Source: Paenibacillus_E oryzisoli_A (GTDB lineage Bacteria > Bacillota > Bacilli > Paenibacillales > NBRC-103111). Taken from it: DNA of 64,000 nucleotides. A program made the translations under genes and the position numbers. The notes under the pieces were generated by a model that saw only the letters and a program-made list of their open reading frames with translations, made no database searches and had not been told where the DNA came from. Numbering within the stretch: the first letter of the stretch is position 1; every line of letters starts with the position of its first letter. The stretch is from positions 728,104 to 792,103 of the forward strand of contig NZ_JBCMUN010000005.1 of NCBI RefSeq assembly GCF_050467285.1, written 5' to 3'. Positions 60,271-64,000 of the stretch are shown one piece after another.

Positions 60271-61887
60271 TTATTTACCGCCTTTATCCAGATACGCTTG
60301 AATCTGCTTTTGCAGTTCTGCGCGAATTTTATCCAGCCCCAGCGCTTTCAATTCGCCTGCCAATTTCGCCGTCTGCGCTTCCCAGTCTTTGATCTGGCCC
60401 GCTTTGAGCAGCTGAATGAACGGATCTGTCTTCGAGCTCATATTCGCGAACTCCGCTTTCACATTCGAGCTGTCGAACGTAAACATCGCCAGCGGTGCCG
60501 AATAATACGTATCCGCTTTCGCCGAGTATTCAAAGTATTTGCGGGTTTGATCCGTCAAGTCCTGGCTCAAGCGAATCATCGACGGGTTCCAGCTGAACTC
60601 ATAGCCCGGGAACGTGTAGTTTTTGGACTCGTCGAGCAGCTTGATCTGGTTCGTGCCGACAGCTTCCCAATGCTTGCCTGGAATGCCGTATTCAAAGAGA
60701 TCGTGATTCGCCTGAGAGCTGAACAGCCAGTCAAAGAACTTCATCGTTCTGTCGATATTTTTCGATGTTGCCGGAATCGCGACCGAATTGTTCGCTTTAT
60801 AGTTGGTCGAGATCGCATGCGGCTTCATGTCGCGAATATCTTTCTTGAGCACGAAAAACTCCAGATCCGACCCAGCAATCGTATCCTTCAGCTTCTTCTG
60901 ATCTGCGGCAAAAGACGAAATCGTGCCATAGTACGAAGCGGCTTTGCCGGACATAAAGTAAGCCTTCTGGTCCTTCTGGGAGATCACGTCTTTCTCCAAA
61001 TATTTGCTCCACTCCGCCCACTTGTCGTATTGCGGGAACGCCGTTTTCGCAGAATTGAACGGCGCCGGAAGCTTCGCCCACTCGGAAGCGGCATCGCCCA
61101 GCATTACCATGTTCTGCACTTTCTTGCCGTCATCGGACAATTGAACGACGAATGGAATACCTGCCACACCAACTTGACCAATATTCGGCAAGTTGACGTT
61201 GCTTTCTCCGCTCCAGATTTCCTGGAATCCGCCATTGCCTTTGACCGCCAGCGGCGTCATCTCTTTATTGCTTTCCTGTATTTTCTGGTAGAATTTTTCC
61301 AGATCATCATAATTCGCGATCGGCTGGAAGCCATATTTCTCACGGAGATCCTTGCGGACATACACGACCGGCAGATCGTAGAAATATTGCGTGAACGGAA
61401 TCGTGTACAAATGCCCGTCAAATCGTTTGTTCGCCTCGATGAATTCCGGCGTAAACGCCTTTTTTAGCCCAGGATAGGCGTCGTTGTTGAAATATTTATC
61501 TAGCTGCGCGTAGGCCCCCTGAGGAACCAGCTCTTTCAAATTGGCAAAGTCGGCATCGAAAACGAAATCCACATCTTCACCGGCCGCCATCATGAGCTTC
61601 ACCTTTTGCTTATGGTCGCTCAATGGATTCCATTGAATGTTCAGCTTCGTGTTCAGGCTGTCCTTCGTCTGCTTCTCAAATTCGTCGAGAATGGCCGGCA
61701 TATCTTTCGGCTGATCGCCGAATAGCATGCCTTTGAGTGTCAGCGGTGCAAGTAGGGCTTGCTTGCCGGCTTCGCTTGTGCCCACAGGGCTGGATACTGT
61801 GTCTGTTGGCTTGCTGTCGCTGCATGCTGCCGCCATCCCGAGTACGGTTAACGCCAATAAAGTAGTCCCCATGCGTTTTGTTTTCAT
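60271..61887 (-). CDS. Extracellular solute-binding lipoprotein of the lyase operon
   Basis: 538 residues. Lipobox MAAACSD (Cys about 22), then a family 1 sugar-binding domain (LKGMLFGDQPKDMPAILDEF, MMAAGEDVDFVFDADFANLK, PVVYVRKDLREKYGFQPIAN). Captures the oligosaccharide outside the membrane for the two permeases encoded just before it. Ribosome site GGGAGGA. Third gene of the operon. Confidence 0.94.
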   Translation of the reverse strand: MKTKRMGTTLLALTVLGMAAACSDSKPTDTVSSPVGTSEAGKQALLAPLTLKGMLFGDQPKDMPAILDEFEKQTKDSLNTKLNIQWNPLSDHKQKVKLMMAAGEDVDFVFDADFANLKELVPQGAYAQLDKYFNNDAYPGLKKAFTPEFIEANKRFDGHLYTIPFTQYFYDLPVVYVRKDLREKYGFQPIANYDDLEKFYQKIQESNKEMTPLAVKGNGGFQEIWSGESNVNLPNIGQVGVAGIPFVVQLSDDGKKVQNMVMLGDAASEWAKLPAPFNSAKTAFPQYDKWAEWSKYLEKDVISQKDQKAYFMSGKAASYYGTISSFAADQKKLKDTIAGSDLEFFVLKKDIRDMKPHAISTNYKANNSVAIPATSKNIDRTMKFFDWLFSSQANHDLFEYGIPGKHWEAVGTNQIKLLDESKNYTFPGYEFSWNPSMIRLSQDLTDQTRKYFEYSAKADTYYSAPLAMFTFDSSNVKAEFANMSSKTDPFIQLLKAGQIKDWEAQTAKLAGELKALGLDKIRAELQKQIQAYLDKGGK

Positions 61888-61944
61888 CTCTGTGTTCCTC
61901 CCTTAAATATCGATCATGATTTATACTAAACCGCCCAAGCGGAC

Positions 61945-62826
61945 TTAGCCTTTGACAGCGCCAACCATCAAGCCTTTGACAAAATACTTCTGCAAAAACG
62001 GATACAGGAAAATGATCGGACCGATTGTCACAATCGTCGTAGCGAGCCGCACCGTAACAGCCGGCGGAATAAAGTTCGGAATATTGACATCCGCCGCAAT
62101 CTGGTTGATATAGTCCAAATTGTTCATAATGCGCTGGATCAGATACTGTAGCGGGAACTTATGCGGGTCGTTGATATACAGCAGCGCATTGAACCAGTTG
62201 TTCCAATAGCCTAGGGCGTAGAACAGGCCAATCGTCGCCAGCGCGGGCAACGAGACGGGCAGGATGATGCGGAACAAAATGTAAGCGTCGTTCGCCCCGT
62301 CCATTTTCGCCGATTCCGCCAGGGATTCATCGATTGTGGCAAAAAAGTTGCGCAGCAGAAACATGTTCCACGCGCTGATCATGCTCGGAACGATCAGCAC
62401 CCAGATCGAATCCTTCATATCGAGATATTTGGAAATGAGCAAATAGGAAGCGACGAGACCGCCGTGAAACAGCATCGTGAAGTATACGTAGAACGCAATC
62501 GCATTCCGATATTTCACCGATTTGACGGAAATGGCGTACGCCAAGGCACTCGTAAAAATCATGCTCAGCACGGTACCGGACGTCGTTACAAAGAACGTCA
62601 CGCCATAAGCTCGATAAATCGTGTTGTCTTCAAAAATCAACTTGTACGCCTGCAAACTGAACGTCTTCGGAAAGAGCGTGTACCCGCTCCTCAAAATTTC
62701 GCTTTCCGTCGCGAAGGAACTCGCCAGCACCGAGACGAACGGCACCAAGCAGTAGATGGAGAACAACGTCAGGAAGATGTAAAAAACCGTTTTGAGCAGC
62801 TTGTCGCTGAAGCTTTCTTTGATCAC
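61945..62826 (-). CDS. Carbohydrate ABC transporter permease (LplC-type)
   Basis: 293 residues from a GTG start with AAAGGAGG upstream. Six hydrophobic helices, EAA loop AESAKMDGANDAYILFRIIL and the family end FLQKYFVKGLMVGAVKG. Partner of the permease encoded 16 bp upstream. Confidence 0.95.
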   Translation of the reverse strand: MIKESFSDKLLKTVFYIFLTLFSIYCLVPFVSVLASSFATESEILRSGYTLFPKTFSLQAYKLIFEDNTIYRAYGVTFFVTTSGTVLSMIFTSALAYAISVKSVKYRNAIAFYVYFTMLFHGGLVASYLLISKYLDMKDSIWVLIVPSMISAWNMFLLRNFFATIDESLAESAKMDGANDAYILFRIILPVSLPALATIGLFYALGYWNNWFNALLYINDPHKFPLQYLIQRIMNNLDYINQIAADVNIPNFIPPAVTVRLATTIVTIGPIIFLYPFLQKYFVKGLMVGAVKG

Positions 62827-62842
62827 GGAAAAGCCTCCTTTC

Positions 62843-63826
62843 TTAGAAAATAGCCGAATCCGGCGCCGTTTTCTTGGCGATGTAATTGACCGTCACGACG
62901 AGGATAAAACCGATCGCCGACTGCAAGAATCCTACAGCCGCCGACATCCCCATATCGCCGAGATCCATCAGCGACCGGAAGACGAACGTGTCGATGACAT
63001 CGGTCGTTGGATACAGCAGCGGATTTCTGCCGATAATCGCATAGATGAGGCCGAAATCGCCGTTAAATATGCCGCCGACGGCAAGGATGGTCAGCAGGAT
63101 AATTGTAGATTTCAGCAGCGGCAGTGTGATGAAGCGGATCTTTTGCCAGCGGCTGGCGCCATCCATGGCAGCGGATTCGTAAATCTCCGGATTAATCCCG
63201 GAAATCGTCGCCATATAGACGATGGAGCCGAATCCGGCGCCATGCCAGATTTTGAGCAGCACCAGAATGACCGGCCAGTACCCCGGCGACGACAGAAATT
63301 GCACAGGTGCGATGCCGAATACGCCGAGCGCTTTGTTGAAAAAGCCTCCGTCTGTCGCGACGAATGCGGTCATGAACATGGCGACGACCGTCCAGGACAG
63401 GAAGTGCGGGAAGATCATGACGGACTGCGAAATCTTTTTAAACCACTTGCCGCCAAGCTCGGTCACCATAATCGCAATCGCGACCGCCGCTACCGTACCG
63501 AAGAAGATGAAGAGAACGTTGAGAAAAACCGTATTCGTCACGACCTTCACCCAATCGCTGGAATGGAAGAAGAACTGGAAGTTTTTGAGCCCGACGAACT
63601 TGCTGCCGGTAATGCCTTTGACCGCTTTAAAATCTTGAAATGCGACCACAATGCCCCCCATGGGCAGATAAGCGAAAATGAAAAACCAGATAATGCCCGG
63701 AAGCGCCAGCATGTACAGAAATTTATTGACGATTAATTCCCGGAAAAATGTAGAGATGGCTCCGCGCTTTTTCTTCGTTAAATCCGTTTTCGTTTCTGTT
63801 CGCGCCGAGGCAAGAGTACTGCTCAT
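62843..63826 (-). CDS. Carbohydrate ABC transporter permease (LplB-type)
   Basis: 327 residues with six hydrophobic helices, EAA loop SAAMDGASRWQKIRFITLPL and the family N-terminal helix LYMLALPGIIWFFIFAYLPM. First gene of the leftward polysaccharide operon with GAAGGAGGA ribosome site. As in the other cluster there is no ATPase gene, so a shared one must be used. Confidence 0.95.
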   Translation of the reverse strand: MSSTLASARTETKTDLTKKKRGAISTFFRELIVNKFLYMLALPGIIWFFIFAYLPMGGIVVAFQDFKAVKGITGSKFVGLKNFQFFFHSSDWVKVVTNTVFLNVLFIFFGTVAAVAIAIMVTELGGKWFKKISQSVMIFPHFLSWTVVAMFMTAFVATDGGFFNKALGVFGIAPVQFLSSPGYWPVILVLLKIWHGAGFGSIVYMATISGINPEIYESAAMDGASRWQKIRFITLPLLKSTIILLTILAVGGIFNGDFGLIYAIIGRNPLLYPTTDVIDTFVFRSLMDLGDMGMSAAVGFLQSAIGFILVVTVNYIAKKTAPDSAIF

Positions 63827-64000
63827 GGTAACGTCCTCCTTCAGGTAAGTTGACTGTTGACCCTCCCCACTATACGCTGCAGCCCTTTAGCGCAAAAGTT
63901 TAAAATCGGGTAAAATCCACCGTTTTCTGATGATTTGGATGTTTGAAATTCCACCACTTTCATCGATTTCTGTGTTTTTAAGTAGAGTAAGACGGGGGAT
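63827..64000. other. Upstream region of the polysaccharide operon
   Basis: Non-coding up to the window edge as far as can be seen; it should hold the operon promoter. The 26-bp motif of the other sugar cluster is not present. Confidence 0.45.

Noticed and set aside
60298..61467. 389-codon plus-strand frame opposite the solute-binding protein
   Set aside because: Arg-rich antisense translation of a well-supported gene, with no family similarity.
62792..63736. 314-codon plus-strand frame opposite the permease gene
   Set aside because: Antisense shadow of an obvious six-helix permease; charged, low-complexity product.

Overview
The window looks like a spore-forming, Paenibacillus/Cohnella-type Firmicute. 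Signs of this are a GerA/GerB/GerC-type germinant-receptor operon, a sigK (mother-cell sporulation sigma) remnant, LipM-type octanoyltransferase, the yqhH-yqhG pair, YqzE, and large LplA/LplB/LplC-type sugar ABC transporters with exported beta-helix enzymes. The flanks are GC-rich; the middle (about 9.5-25.8 kb) is clearly AT-rich and reads as acquired DNA.

Layout. 1-4.7 kb: a LacI-type regulator cut by the window edge and a gerB-gerA-gerC operon. 4.8-8.7 kb: a large secreted beta-helix/ricin/LamG protein and a truncated sugar permease. 8.8-17.1 kb: a 5'-truncated, frameshifted sigK fragment directly abutting a Tn7-like transposition module (tnsA, tnsB, tnsC, then a second unit with a small Mu-C-like protein, tniQ and an unknown last gene, plus an XRE regulator). 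17.1-25.2 kb: a defence island: an ApeA-like HEPN protein, then a type II CBASS operon (CD-NTase, Cap2 E1-E2, Cap3 JAB protease, Cap4-like nuclease-SAVED effector) preceded by a 4-TM protein and a 56-residue protein. Facing it is a divergent CapH-like/CapP-like repressor-protease pair; a perfect 27-bp palindrome lies between the two units. 25.2-25.9 kb: an AT-rich stretch with no recognisable gene.

25.9-38 kb: class II (B12-dependent) ribonucleotide reductase with a candidate NrdR box pair, D-amino-acid transaminase, then a five-gene sugar-uptake cluster (beta-helix protein, LplB, AraC-type sensor-regulator, solute-binding lipoprotein, LplC). A shared 26-bp promoter-like motif precedes four of these genes, a probable local regulon. 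38-52 kb: housekeeping and small genes (lipM, yqhH, yqhG, yqzE, a BI-1 protein, an ECF41 sigma factor with its carboxymuconolactone-decarboxylase-like partner, an SDR, DUF2269, tRNA-Leu(CAG), cbiZ, xpt and several hypotheticals). 52.2-63.8 kb: a polysaccharide-utilisation operon read leftward: LplB, LplC, solute-binding protein, two very large heparinase II/III-like lyases and a GH28 enzyme. The likely flow is import of uronic-acid-rich oligosaccharides and their intracellular breakdown, since the lyases and GH28 show no signal peptide.

Most notable points: the CBASS locus with CapH/CapP control and two unexplained upstream genes; the Tn7-like module against a broken sigK; and the repeated promoter motif in the 32-38 kb cluster.
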